Position numbers and translations under genes: made by a program
Part shown: positions 1-6,413 of the stretch, piece by piece
How the letters are laid out: the number at the start of each line of letters is the position of its first letter
Position numbering within the stretch: the first letter of the stretch is position 1
IMG/VR virus record: IMGVR_UViG_3300037156_000046
Span: 1-42,809 of that record
Reading direction: 5' to 3' (one strand)
Source: a virus
DNA length: 42,809 nt
The notes under the pieces: generated by a model
The model's database searches: none
What the model was told of the DNA's origin: nothing
What the model saw: the letters and a program-made list of their open reading frames with translations, nothing else

Positions 1-248
1 CTAGTGGTGGGACGATGAGGCGGCTGTCCTCGTTCACGCTGCCTCCTTGATCCGGCCTCCGATCTGTTGCATGAGTTGATGGCCGATGAGTTCCGTGTAG
101 ACCGGCGGGATCGACTCAGTGATGCCGCGTCGCTTCTCCATCCAGTCCACGCCCATCGCATCACGTAGCGCGTCGATGTTGTGCCGCGCACCTGTCGCAA
201 CCGGGTTCACTATCCCGCGTAAACCTTTCTTACCGTCACGCTTTGTCG
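1..248. repeat. Contig-end overlap, copy 1 (circular genome)
   Basis: These bases recur at 42562-42809 with an offset of 42,561. The copies differ only at 128 (c) versus 42689 (t). This means the contig is circular or circularly permuted, with a unit length of 42,561 bp. The mismatch argues for two sequence variants in the sample rather than a packaged terminal repeat, whose copies would normally be identical. Confidence 0.93.
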
Positions 249-756
249 TCGTGACATATACGGCCGGGTAACCATCCTCTACAGAGTGTTGACATCGCGG
301 AACGGTCATCGGAAACGATGTCTCGAACAGCCGATGCCGGCGAACCTTGATCCCGAACATTGACCCGCAAAGCAGATAAGGGGTACGCAGTTCGTCTCGC
401 GCGCCTTCTACGTTCTCAATCACGTAAGGCAGTCCAGCCTCGATCAAGAGTTCGCGAACGGGACTTATGAGATCGGGGTGTTTCTCTCGCGAACCGGGAT
501 TGAGTTTCGCAGCGTGCGAGTATCTCTGACACGGCGGGGACGCGTGGATGCCGGCCAGATCACCAAGCCACCACGGGCCGCCTCCCCCAGCGATCAACCG
601 CTCAAGAAACTCCAGCGCATCCTCTTGTATGAAGTGATTTCCGCAGTATTCGGGTTGCGGGTCGATGTCTACGCCGATGACGTAGAACCCGGCGCACTGA
701 TAGCCCTTAGTACATCCGCCAGCGCCACAAAACAGGTCGAGCAGGCGCGGCCTCAC
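34..756 (-). CDS. DNA (cytosine-5) methyltransferase
   Basis: Transfers a methyl group from SAM to cytosine C5 in DNA. From a GTG start at 756 the protein is 240 aa. It shows motif I (LLDLFCGAGG, about residues 5-14), the catalytic motif IV SPPCQ with Cys76, motif VI ENV (114-116), motif VIII RRHR (139-142) and a C-terminal motif X-like IGHQL. No restriction nuclease is next to it, so it looks like an orphan methyltransferase for host mimicry, regulation or as the first step of a larger base modification. GTG at 756 is preferred to the ATG at 795 because it gives a GTGA overlap with the upstream stop. Its own TGA overlaps the terminase GTG in the same way across the contig junction. At residue 210 the two contig ends encode Arg (CGC) and His (CAC). 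Confidence 0.95.
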   Translation of the reverse strand: MRPRLLDLFCGAGGCTKGYQCAGFYVIGVDIDPQPEYCGNHFIQEDALEFLERLIAGGGGPWWLGDLAGIHASPPCQRYSHAAKLNPGSREKHPDLISPVRELLIEAGLPYVIENVEGARDELRTPYLLCGSMFGIKVRRHRLFETSFPMTVPRCQHSVEDGYPAVYVTTTKRDGKKGLRGIVNPVATGARHNIDALRDAMGVDWMEKRRGITESIPPVYTELIGHQLMQQIGGRIKEAA

Positions 757-1370
757 GCGGCGAGCCGCTGCGGCGCCAGTAGCTCCAAAGCGCACGGGTT
801 AGGCCCGACATGCTCGAAATACTCCACCCGAATGCCGCGCGCCGCAAACGGAGCCTCGTCCAAGTAGTTCCGCCCGCTCGGACCGCTCAGCCACACGGTG
901 CCGCCGAGTTCCGCGGTCATCGCGACGAGTCCTTCGCTCACGTCGTCGTAACGCCCGGCCGCAAGATGTGACTGCATGTGAGCGTCGGGCGGATACGTGT
1001 CCGTCTCGGCGACGGAAAGCATGAGGCGAAGGAGTGCCATGTTGAGTCCGACGAGCATTTCGTATGGTCGCCCGAGCTCTTGGGCGAGAAGAACGGCCTC
1101 GCGGCCCATCTTGTGTGTCAGCGTCCGGGCGATCTTGCGGCGCGCAAACCCCGACGGGTCAGCGATACGAACCTCGTTGAACGGGCGACGGTCGTCAGTC
1201 TCGTTGACGGGCACCGTCAGCCATGAGCCATCCGAGAAGCGGTTACGGTTACAGAACCCGTGCCGCTCGTACTGCATCAAGTCCATCCAGATCACGGCGT
1301 CGGCCGACATAACTTTGCGGATGACGCTCGCGCCGGGCAGGAAGTTGGGAGTGTGGCCGGTGACGACTAT
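753..1370 (-). CDS. WbqC-family protein, apparent ATA start
   Basis: WbqC-like proteins sit in polysaccharide and glycan gene clusters; their reaction is not settled. Family marks seen here are an N-terminal GHTPNFLPG (the counterpart of the usual HQPNYLPW), the CNRNRF segment, LTVPVN, and SGPSGRNYLDE near the C-terminus. The conserved N-terminus lies upstream of the first in-frame ATG (1310), and no ATG, GTG or TTG lies in frame between it and the upstream stop in this frame. The likely start is ATA at 1370, overlapping the previous TAG as ATAG, with GGCGG six bases before it. That gives about 205 aa. A short form from 1310 would lose the family N-terminus. It ends in RLAA and is coupled to the C5 methyltransferase by GTGA. 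Confidence 0.8.
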   Translation of the reverse strand: MVVTGHTPNFLPGASVIRKVMSADAVIWMDLMQYERHGFCNRNRFSDGSWLTVPVNETDDRRPFNEVRIADPSGFARRKIARTLTHKMGREAVLLAQELGRPYEMLVGLNMALLRLMLSVAETDTYPPDAHMQSHLAAGRYDDVSEGLVAMTAELGGTVWLSGPSGRNYLDEAPFAARGIRVEYFEHVGPNPCALELLAPQRLAA

Positions 1371-1531
1371 GACGAACCGCCAGCCACAATTCGGGCATCG
1401 CTATCCGTCAATCCCTCGGCCACCACGACTCGCAGGCCGCGCGGATTCGCGCCGACGCGTCGCCAGAAATCAACCCAGGACTGATTGACAACAATCCGTT
1501 GTCCGTTCTCGATGACGACGGCCTTGTTCAT
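1367..1531 (-). CDS. Small hypothetical protein (54 aa)
   Basis: Not recognised. It starts at ATG 1531, which overlaps the upstream TGA as ATGA, and has GGAG five bases before it. The sequence has no cysteines; it begins with a short hydrophobic and charged stretch (MNKAVVIENG) and contains WVDFWRRVG. Its TAG shares bases with the proposed ATA start of the WbqC gene. Its position between a MazG-like gene and WbqC is the only functional hint. Confidence 0.6.
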   Translation of the reverse strand: MNKAVVIENGQRIVVNQSWVDFWRRVGANPRGLRVVVAEGLTDSDARIVAGGSS

Positions 1532-1773
1532 GGGTTCTCCGTCAGGTCAAGTGCAAACCGAAGCGCCATCGCCGCGATCTGTATGGCCTCTTTTCGCGCC
1601 TCGTGGCCGCGCGCCGTGTCTGCTCGAACGTGCTCCCAAAGTTCGTCCAACTCCTCGCGAATCACCGCCCACCCCTCGTGAGGAGAGGCCATCGGTGCGA
1701 ATCGCTCGCAGGCCGCTATCAACTCAGACACGACGGCATCTCCGAGGGCGACAACATGCGTCCGTCTAGCCAC
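1528..1773 (-). CDS. MazG-like nucleotide pyrophosphohydrolase
   Basis: An 81-aa, all-helical protein with the pattern of small phage MazG-like proteins: a central REELDELWEHV (the metal-binding ExxE) followed by REAR/KEAIQIAAMALRF. MazG-fold enzymes hydrolyse NTPs or dNTPs to monophosphates. In phages they are thought to adjust nucleotide pools, alarmone levels or modified nucleotides. The start is GTG at 1773, overlapping the preceding stop by eight bases (GTGGCTAG). No catalytic test is possible from sequence; the second acidic pair is only partly clear. Confidence 0.7.
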   Translation of the reverse strand: MARRTHVVALGDAVVSELIAACERFAPMASPHEGWAVIREELDELWEHVRADTARGHEARKEAIQIAAMALRFALDLTENP

Positions 1774-2344
1774 GACGCAGCACCATCAGTAGATCGTTCG
1801 GCAGATAGCCCCGCTCCACCGAGAAGCTAGGCGACAACTCCCCGGCCAGCCGCGCAACCTCGCTGGGGTCGTACCGTAGACACGCCGGATCCGTGCCGCA
1901 ATACAGCGACACCGCCATAGCGCGCGTCGTGCGCGCCCACAACATCCGCACGAGCGCCCAGGTGCGCGCCTTGCTCCAGTTGTCGCGGAGGTTGAAGGTG
2001 CCGCAGCACACGACGAGATCCCAGGTATCGCCGTCCCGCAGCATCGTCGTGAACTTGGTGCCCTGATGCTCGCGCCTCGCGCGCTCCACCATGCCAAGCG
2101 ACCAGTCGAAGCCTAGATAGTCCATCTCTCCGAAGTAAGACTCCATCGCGCCAGGCCCACAGCCGTAGTCGAGCACCGTAAGCTTTGTGTTGTACCTCGG
2201 GGCAAGCGCGTCGCGGATCGTCTGAAACCTCACGGGCTGCGACTCGCGCGACCATCCCGCAGCCGCCCACGGCTCAACATGCTCCACCGCGCGGCGCGAC
2301 CATGCAGCCGGCGAGTTGAGGCAATCATCGGTAAGCACCGTCAC
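1766..2344 (-). CDS. Class I SAM-dependent methyltransferase
   Basis: A Rossmann methyltransferase of about 192 aa. It shows the SAM-binding motif I VLDYGCGPG, the strand-II acidic segment LGFDWS, and a WDLVVCC motif IV-like strand. Substrate unknown. There is no DNA-methyltransferase motif (no PPY/PPW or PCQ), so a small molecule, sugar, protein or tRNA substrate is more likely. Its place beside WbqC and the glycosyltransferases suggests sugar O-methylation, but that is inference. GTG at 2344 is chosen because it makes a GTGA overlap with the preceding gene; an ATG at 2389 would overlap by 49 bases. Confidence 0.8.
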   Translation of the reverse strand: MTVLTDDCLNSPAAWSRRAVEHVEPWAAAGWSRESQPVRFQTIRDALAPRYNTKLTVLDYGCGPGAMESYFGEMDYLGFDWSLGMVERARREHQGTKFTTMLRDGDTWDLVVCCGTFNLRDNWSKARTWALVRMLWARTTRAMAVSLYCGTDPACLRYDPSEVARLAGELSPSFSVERGYLPNDLLMVLRRG

Positions 2345-2517
2345 GCGCTGATCCGCTCGGCCATAAAGCCGCCCTGATTGCGAAGCCATGTGCCGAGATT
2401 CTTGGACGGCTGCCCAATGAACTTACGGGCAATCGGCGCAGCATTGACGATCAATCCGTCGCGCACTTCGGCACCAATCGTCATGCGTTCAGTCGATAGC
2501 CAGTACCAGCCGCTCAT
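2341..2517 (-). CDS. Small conserved-type phage protein (58 aa)
   Basis: Starts at ATG 2517 with an ATGA overlap with the small terminase stop. The protein has a beta-hairpin-like N-terminus (WYWLSTERMT), then DGLIVNAAPIARKFIGQPSKN and a tryptophan-rich end. This resembles small uncharacterised proteins often seen near DNA metabolism or terminase genes of siphophages. No function is assigned. Confidence 0.65.
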   Translation of the reverse strand: MSGWYWLSTERMTIGAEVRDGLIVNAAPIARKFIGQPSKNLGTWLRNQGGFMAERISA

Positions 2518-2933
2518 GCCCCGGCTCCCTTCTTCGTGCGCGGATCAGGCTTCGACCGCGAACCCTTCGGCACATCGGCAGGCGCGTCACCCGCAGGCGG
2601 CTTGATCGTCCAGCCCAGCCGGTCACGATCCGACACCGTTGCGCCGAGCTTCGCCTCAGTCGTCCGAATCTCCGCGTGCAGATTCGCCGCAGGAGTCTTG
2701 TAGTAGAGGTCATAGAGCAGGACAAGGCCGACAAGCACCTGCCAATCCAGGTCAGTGAAGAACGGGGCCTGCGGCGAAGCGACCCACGCGTTGTACCGCG
2801 CGATCGACTCCGGGCGATGCTCCCCGACGAGCTCCGGCGCGACGGCTGCCGCAGCCTCCATATTCTTCGGCTGCTGCTTCGGAGCGTGCCGCGTAATCGA
2901 ATCCGGCGACGGCTTCGGGCCACGCGCGCCTAT
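2514..2933 (-). CDS. Terminase small subunit (P27-like), apparent ATA start
   Basis: Recognises phage DNA and loads it on the large terminase. The C-terminal half carries AEIRTTEAKLGATVSDRDRL, typical of P27-type small subunits, and the N-terminus GARGPKPSPDS matches the usual family start. That N-terminus is upstream of the first ATG (2861). The start appears to be ATA at 2933, overlapping the previous TAG as ATAG, with GGAGG (2941-2945) seven bases before it. This gives 139 aa. It is separated from the large subunit by six genes and the contig junction, an unusual spacing for terminase subunits. Confidence 0.82.
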   Translation of the reverse strand: MGARGPKPSPDSITRHAPKQQPKNMEAAAAVAPELVGEHRPESIARYNAWVASPQAPFFTDLDWQVLVGLVLLYDLYYKTPAANLHAEIRTTEAKLGATVSDRDRLGWTIKPPAGDAPADVPKGSRSKPDPRTKKGAGA

Positions 2934-3079
2934 GACTGATCCTCCGCAGGCCCATTCGCCACCGCGCGAACCTCCGGACGCTCGCCCACGTAATCGCCAA
3001 GCTCATCCGCGAGACGGTCGGCCTCTACCTGATTCTCGGCGAGGAACCAAACCTCGATCGGGACGCAATACTCGGGCAT
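2930..3079 (-). CDS. Small acidic protein (49 aa), first gene of the terminase segment
   Basis: ATG at 3079 is preceded by GGTGG six bases upstream, in the string GGTGGTTCGCCATG. The protein has a strand (VPIEVWFL), a helix (AENQVEADRLADELGDYV) and an acidic tail. It follows a 165-bp noncoding gap, so it may be the first gene of a transcript. Its TAG overlaps the ATA of the small terminase. Function unknown. Confidence 0.65.
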   Translation of the reverse strand: MPEYCVPIEVWFLAENQVEADRLADELGDYVGERPEVRAVANGPAEDQS

Positions 3080-3244
3080 GGCGAACCACCTTCGATACGG
3101 GCGACGGGGCGAGGGTTAGCGACTACTTGCAGAATGTTGCGAATGATATGGGCGTTGCAAAGGGTAACTTGCACGCTACAAAGTCGCGGCCCGGACTGTT
3201 GCGCCCTCAACCTTCGAAAGCTTTTTTCGGCTCAACCATGCGGT
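3080..3244 (-). promoter_or_regulatory. Noncoding gap upstream of the small terminase segment
   Basis: One of the few gaps in the leftward gene chain. Reading leftward, a TATCAT hexamer near 3133 could be a -10 element, but no clear -35 lies 16-18 bases upstream. A late promoter is plausible from position alone. No strong hairpin seen. Confidence 0.25.
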
Positions 3245-3529
3245 TTACGCACCACCTTTGCGCTTGTTGCATGTTTCGTGTGCTGGCCGTAGGTTGTGGA
3301 GTGCGTGGGTGCCGCCGGTTGCAAGGCTCACAATATGATCTACTGTTCTTGCATCTTCGGGCTTGAACCATTTGCCGCAGAGGGCGCAGCGTGTGGCTGT
3401 GGCGAGCACCTGTTCGCGGTTGCGCCGGTACTCCGGATCGTCGTGGGTTAGCCCGGTGGTGCATCTGGCGCATGTGGCGCCGTGTGTGGTGGGTGTGCCG
3501 CAGACGACGCAGGGCACGCGCCGTGCTAT
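3245..3529 (-). CDS. HNH endonuclease
   Basis: A small HNH nuclease. It has two zinc-binding CxxC pairs (VPCVVCG and ATCARC), a third CxxC (RCALCG), then the HNH core DHIVSLATGG, HNLRPAHETCN and KRKGG. HNH genes beside terminase genes are common in long-tailed phages and often assist packaging or cutting. The start is uncertain: ATA at 3529 overlaps the preceding TAG as ATAG, but there is no clear ribosome site. GTG at 3517 gives a protein four residues shorter; an ATG at 3616 would overlap the upstream gene by about 90 bases. Confidence 0.85.
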   Translation of the reverse strand: MARRVPCVVCGTPTTHGATCARCTTGLTHDDPEYRRNREQVLATATRCALCGKWFKPEDARTVDHIVSLATGGTHALHNLRPAHETCNKRKGGA

Positions 3530-3690
3530 CGGATGGCCTGAGCGTGGCTTACGTGGCGTCCTGTGCCATGACAGTGCCCGCATTGAACCGGGTGGTACGC
3601 ACTCCACCCGACCCACACATCGCCGTAGCCATCACAAGGCTTACAACGCTCAGACTCAGGTATCGCGTCGCGTCGCGAGTTGCGCGTCAT
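3526..3690 (-). CDS. DnaJ-type zinc-finger microprotein (54 aa)
   Basis: Contains two CxxCxGxG-like knuckles, CKPCDGYGD and CGHCHGTGR, the arrangement of the DnaJ central zinc domain, without a J domain. It probably binds one zinc ion and a protein or RNA partner. ATG 3690 overlaps the glycosyltransferase stop (ATGA). Confidence 0.75.
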   Translation of the reverse strand: MTRNSRRDAIPESERCKPCDGYGDVWVGWSAYHPVQCGHCHGTGRHVSHAQAIR

Positions 3691-4367
3691 CGGTGCCATG
3701 CCTCCGTCCGTTGCGCCAATCGTGCCGACCGATACTCCTGCCGCGCCCTGTCGCGTGCCGGCCCACGGTTGTTGTGTTCGTGGTGCAGTAGCACCATGCC
3801 GCTAAGGTCACACGCTGGCTCGAGCGTTACGTGTGCACTGTCGCCATGTAGCCATCTGCCGTCGTTTGTCCTGTACCCGTTGTGTGCGGTGTCTACGGTG
3901 ACGCCTGTTGACGCGCGGTAGATGCGGCGTATGGCACCTGGCGTGTTTACTCCGTCGTGTCCGGTGGTTCGCTTATGCATGATGGTGGCCACATCGCAGG
4001 GGGTGAACGTGAGCGCGTGACGGACGGCTGCCGGGTCTGCTCGTTCGATCCATTCGTCGCCGTCGATGACGAGTAGCCAGTCTGCGCCTGTCTCGCCTGC
4101 TTCTAGCATTAGGTGGGCGCGCTTCTCGACTTGGCTGCCCCATGCTGTGTCTGGCGTGTAGATGGTGTAGGCGATCCCTGCTTCTTCGGCTGCGCTTGCG
4201 ATGGCTGCGGCTTGTGCGGGGTCGGATTCGGGTCGTGCGTGCGGGAACATGTCCCATGCGCCGTCGTAACAGATCGCTTCGTCTACCAGGCCGCGCAGCG
4301 ACGTGATGCACCGCGTCAGGAACGGCACGGGTTCTTCGTACCAGGCGAGACAGGCGACGATTCTCAC
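3687..4367 (-). CDS. Glycosyltransferase, GT-A / family 2-like (third of three)
   Basis: 226 aa. The N-terminus ACLAWYEEPVPFLTRCITSL and the acidic DGDEWI near residue 100 fit a GT-A nucleotide-sugar enzyme with a metal-binding DxD. The C-terminal half has HGDSAH and LLHHEHNNRG, seen in glycosyltransferase-like phage proteins. No membrane segment, so it should act in the cytoplasm on a phage or host acceptor before assembly. Start is GTG 4367 with GTGA overlap. Sugar and acceptor cannot be inferred. Confidence 0.82.
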   Translation of the reverse strand: MRIVACLAWYEEPVPFLTRCITSLRGLVDEAICYDGAWDMFPHARPESDPAQAAAIASAAEEAGIAYTIYTPDTAWGSQVEKRAHLMLEAGETGADWLLVIDGDEWIERADPAAVRHALTFTPCDVATIMHKRTTGHDGVNTPGAIRRIYRASTGVTVDTAHNGYRTNDGRWLHGDSAHVTLEPACDLSGMVLLHHEHNNRGPARDRARQEYRSARLAQRTEAWHR

Positions 4368-4681
4368 GCGCCGAACTCGCGCGCAATCGTCGCGACAGCA
4401 TCAGCCGCCTTGTCTGCTTCCTTCTTCGCCTCCATCGCCGCCCTGGTCTTTGTCACGGCCACGGCGCGGAGCCTGTCCGCTGTCTTGGCTGCCGCGTTGA
4501 GACGGCTAACGCGTTCCGCGAACGTACCCTTGTCGGTCGCGACGGGTTGAGGCTGCTCGCTCGCCCGCTGTTCGCGTCCCGTGCGGCAATGGTCGCAGTA
4601 CGAGTAGCGCCCGACGCGGCTACGCGCCTCGTTCGGACAATTCGGGGTGTGACAACTGAATGTCTCTAGGTCGATGCTCAT
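4364..4681 (-). CDS. Zinc-knuckle plus helical protein (105 aa)
   Basis: The N-terminal third carries a four-cysteine zinc motif (CHTPNCPN and YCDHC). The rest is alanine- and lysine-rich helix with coiled-coil character. Starts at ATG 4681 overlapping the PIG-L stop (ATGA) and ends overlapping a glycosyltransferase GTG. Probably a scaffold or nucleic-acid-binding accessory; function unknown. Confidence 0.7.
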   Translation of the reverse strand: MSIDLETFSCHTPNCPNEARSRVGRYSYCDHCRTGREQRASEQPQPVATDKGTFAERVSRLNAAAKTADRLRAVAVTKTRAAMEAKKEADKAADAVATIAREFGA

Positions 4682-5157
4682 GCGTAGAACTCCTCCAAGC
4701 CTCTGACGAAATGGGGCGCGTCCGACGGGTGCGAATACTGCGACGGGTAGCACGCCAACGCGCGCAGCTTCAACCCGATCCAGTCGAGCTCGTACGGGAC
4801 GGGTGTGCCGGCCGACTTGCCTGCCGGCGTGTACGTCATGTATTGCGTGAGCGCGTCAGGGAAGTGGCGTCGGACCATCGTCCCGATGTAGTTGTGTTCG
4901 GCGTTGCCTTCGGGCTCGGGCGTGGGGGCGTAGATGTGGTCGTACCGCCATTCCTCTAGCGCGTGAAAGATCCGGTCTACAGGCAGTCGCCATTGCTCCC
5001 ATGTGACGCCGAGGATCTGGCAGGCCGCCTCCGTTTCGGCTTCGCGTTCCGGCCCGCCTTGTGTGCAGATGATGACGTGTGGTTTGTGGCGTAGCAGCGT
5101 GAACGCGCCGAACAGGGTTTCGTCGTCCGAGTGTGGCGCGAGGAAGACGCTACTCAC
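4678..5157 (-). CDS. PIG-L (LmbE-like) family deacetylase
   Basis: PIG-L enzymes remove the N-acetyl group from GlcNAc-type sugars using zinc. The signature APHSDDE (residues 7-13) is intact and HNYIG supplies the third metal ligand about residue 88. The protein is 159 aa, somewhat shorter than cellular members, and has no signal peptide. Beside three glycosyltransferases and WbqC it would produce an amino sugar on a glycan or nucleotide sugar. GTG 5157 overlaps the upstream stop as GTGAGTAG. Confidence 0.9.
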   Translation of the reverse strand: MSSVFLAPHSDDETLFGAFTLLRHKPHVIICTQGGPEREAETEAACQILGVTWEQWRLPVDRIFHALEEWRYDHIYAPTPEPEGNAEHNYIGTMVRRHFPDALTQYMTYTPAGKSAGTPVPYELDWIGLKLRALACYPSQYSHPSDAPHFVRGLEEFYA

Positions 5158-5290
5158 CAGACTTCTCCCATGCTTTCGTCGCTATCTCGCGAATCGTCTC
5201 CAGTTTTGTGGCGTCAGTCATGGAGCCCGTCCACTCGTCCACCACATCTAGGATGTCCGCCAGAGCGTTACGTAGCGTCTCGTCGCTCAT
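5150..5290 (-). CDS. Small helical protein (46 aa)
   Basis: ATG 5290 overlaps the stop of the upstream glycosyltransferase (ATGA). Acidic N-terminal helix (SDETLRNALADILDVVDEW) and a basic second helix. No family recognised. Confidence 0.6.
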   Translation of the reverse strand: MSDETLRNALADILDVVDEWTGSMTDATKLETIREIATKAWEKSGE

Positions 5291-5964
5291 GGCCGCACGA
5301 TGTGTCCCGGCCACGTCTCGTCCAACGGCTCCCGCTCGCGCACGATCTCAGCGAGCATCGCAATACACCGATCGCGCCCCTCGCTCGCGTCGAGCGGCGA
5401 GCCCGTCTTGTACGCACTCTCCGTCCACATGGTGCGCGACCCCATCGGCTCGTAGTAGCCGAACCAGCGTGCGGGATGCGCGAGCACGACACGCGGGATG
5501 CCATCGCGGGCGGCTTTGAGTGCGAGCCATACGTCAGCGTTCTTCGTTTCGAAGTCGGAACGCGTGGGCCGAATCGCATCCACGCGGAACGCGCAAACAC
5601 CTGTACCGGCGACATGCACGTCTACGTCTTCCTCGACCGCTTCGAGACAGCGGTAGTTGTCTACGCGTTCGCCCGTGGCATCCATTGTCCAGCCGTGAAA
5701 CGACACGATGCAGCCGGGGTATCGGGCGAGTCCCGCGACGATGGTTTCCACGTAGTCGGGCGGATACACGATGTCGTCATCGACACCGAGGAAGATCACG
5801 TCTCCGTGCGCCGTGGGGCAGGCTGCGAACTTGGCTTGGTCGCCGAGGGTGTCGCCGAGCGTGACGATGAGCCGGTCGACTTGTGGTAGGAGGCTGTCGA
5901 TGCTCATGGCGCGACTGCCGGCGCGCTCGCTGAGGGTCGCCATGCCTGCCCATACCTCGGTCAT
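5287..5964 (-). CDS. Glycosyltransferase, GT-A / family 2-like (second of three)
   Basis: 225 aa. N-terminal ATLSERAGSRAMSIDSLLPQV and a DDDIVYPPDYV segment give the typical acidic nucleotide-sugar and metal site; GWTMDATGERV and a conserved-looking WFGYYEPMG follow. Cytoplasmic by absence of membrane segments. ATG 5964 has GGAGG upstream (GGAGGAATACGAATG) and an ATGA overlap. Part of the cassette with PIG-L, WbqC and two further glycosyltransferases. Confidence 0.82.
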   Translation of the reverse strand: MTEVWAGMATLSERAGSRAMSIDSLLPQVDRLIVTLGDTLGDQAKFAACPTAHGDVIFLGVDDDIVYPPDYVETIVAGLARYPGCIVSFHGWTMDATGERVDNYRCLEAVEEDVDVHVAGTGVCAFRVDAIRPTRSDFETKNADVWLALKAARDGIPRVVLAHPARWFGYYEPMGSRTMWTESAYKTGSPLDASEGRDRCIAMLAEIVREREPLDETWPGHIVRP

Positions 5965-6140
5965 TCGTATTCCTCCAACACGCCCCAGGTGACCGGACAG
6001 TGGTTGTCGATGTGGTCGGTCATCGTCGCTACGGTCACGAAACGCCCGCAGGCTCCGCACCGAAGACGCCTACCACACACGGAACAGATCCCTCCTGTGC
6101 CCCAAAAGCAGCCGGTAAGACATCCCTCGTCTAACCTCAC
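5961..6140 (-). CDS. Cysteine-rich zinc protein (59 aa)
   Basis: Seven cysteines, including CSVCGRRLRCGACG in the middle and a following H/H/C set (TDHIDNHC), indicate one or two zinc sites, C2H2/FYVE-like in look but not assignable. GTG 6140 overlaps the preceding stop as GTGA. Unknown function. Confidence 0.7.
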   Translation of the reverse strand: MRLDEGCLTGCFWGTGGICSVCGRRLRCGACGRFVTVATMTDHIDNHCPVTWGVLEEYE

Positions 6141-6217
6141 GCGTTCACCGGCCAGGCGAATACGACGATGGCGAGCGTGATGAACGCGAGCGACGCCAGG
6201 AAGGTTCGCCTAAGCAA
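6137..6217 (-). CDS. 26-residue single-span membrane peptide
   Basis: TTG 6217 overlaps the upstream TAG (TTGCTTAG) and the TGA overlaps the next GTG, so it fits the coupled chain exactly. After two arginines comes a continuous hydrophobic helix (FLASLAFITLAIVVFAW) of transmembrane length. Could modulate lysis or the envelope, or be a chance reading frame. Confidence 0.5.
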   Translation of the reverse strand: MLRRTFLASLAFITLAIVVFAWPVNA

Positions 6218-6413
6218 GAATGATCTCCGCGTCCGCGGCGTGCGACGGAATCACGTCAATGAGTCGCTCGTCACCAAAATAGGTGACATACAGGCGGACA
6301 GCACCACCAACCTCTGCGTCGATAACAACGCGGGCCACGCGCGCAGCGGCGACGAGCCCGGCCTCACCCAGAGCGTCGATGAGATTGTGTCCCACGATCA
6401 TCTTTTCAGGCAT
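6210..6413 (-). CDS. Small hypothetical protein (67 aa)
   Basis: ATG 6413 has AGGAG seven bases upstream and overlaps the glycosyltransferase stop by eight bases. Predicted helix then beta strands (VGGAVRLYVTYFGDERLIDVI). No family recognised. Confidence 0.62.
   Translation of the reverse strand: MPEKMIVGHNLIDALGEAGLVAAARVARVVIDAEVGGAVRLYVTYFGDERLIDVIPSHAADAEIILA

Noticed and set aside
1367-3529. Amber readthrough (reassigned TAG) at the ATAG joints
   Set aside because: The downstream genes are in the -1 frame, not the TAG frame. Other TAG codons end genes cleanly, e.g. at 5150 and 39463.
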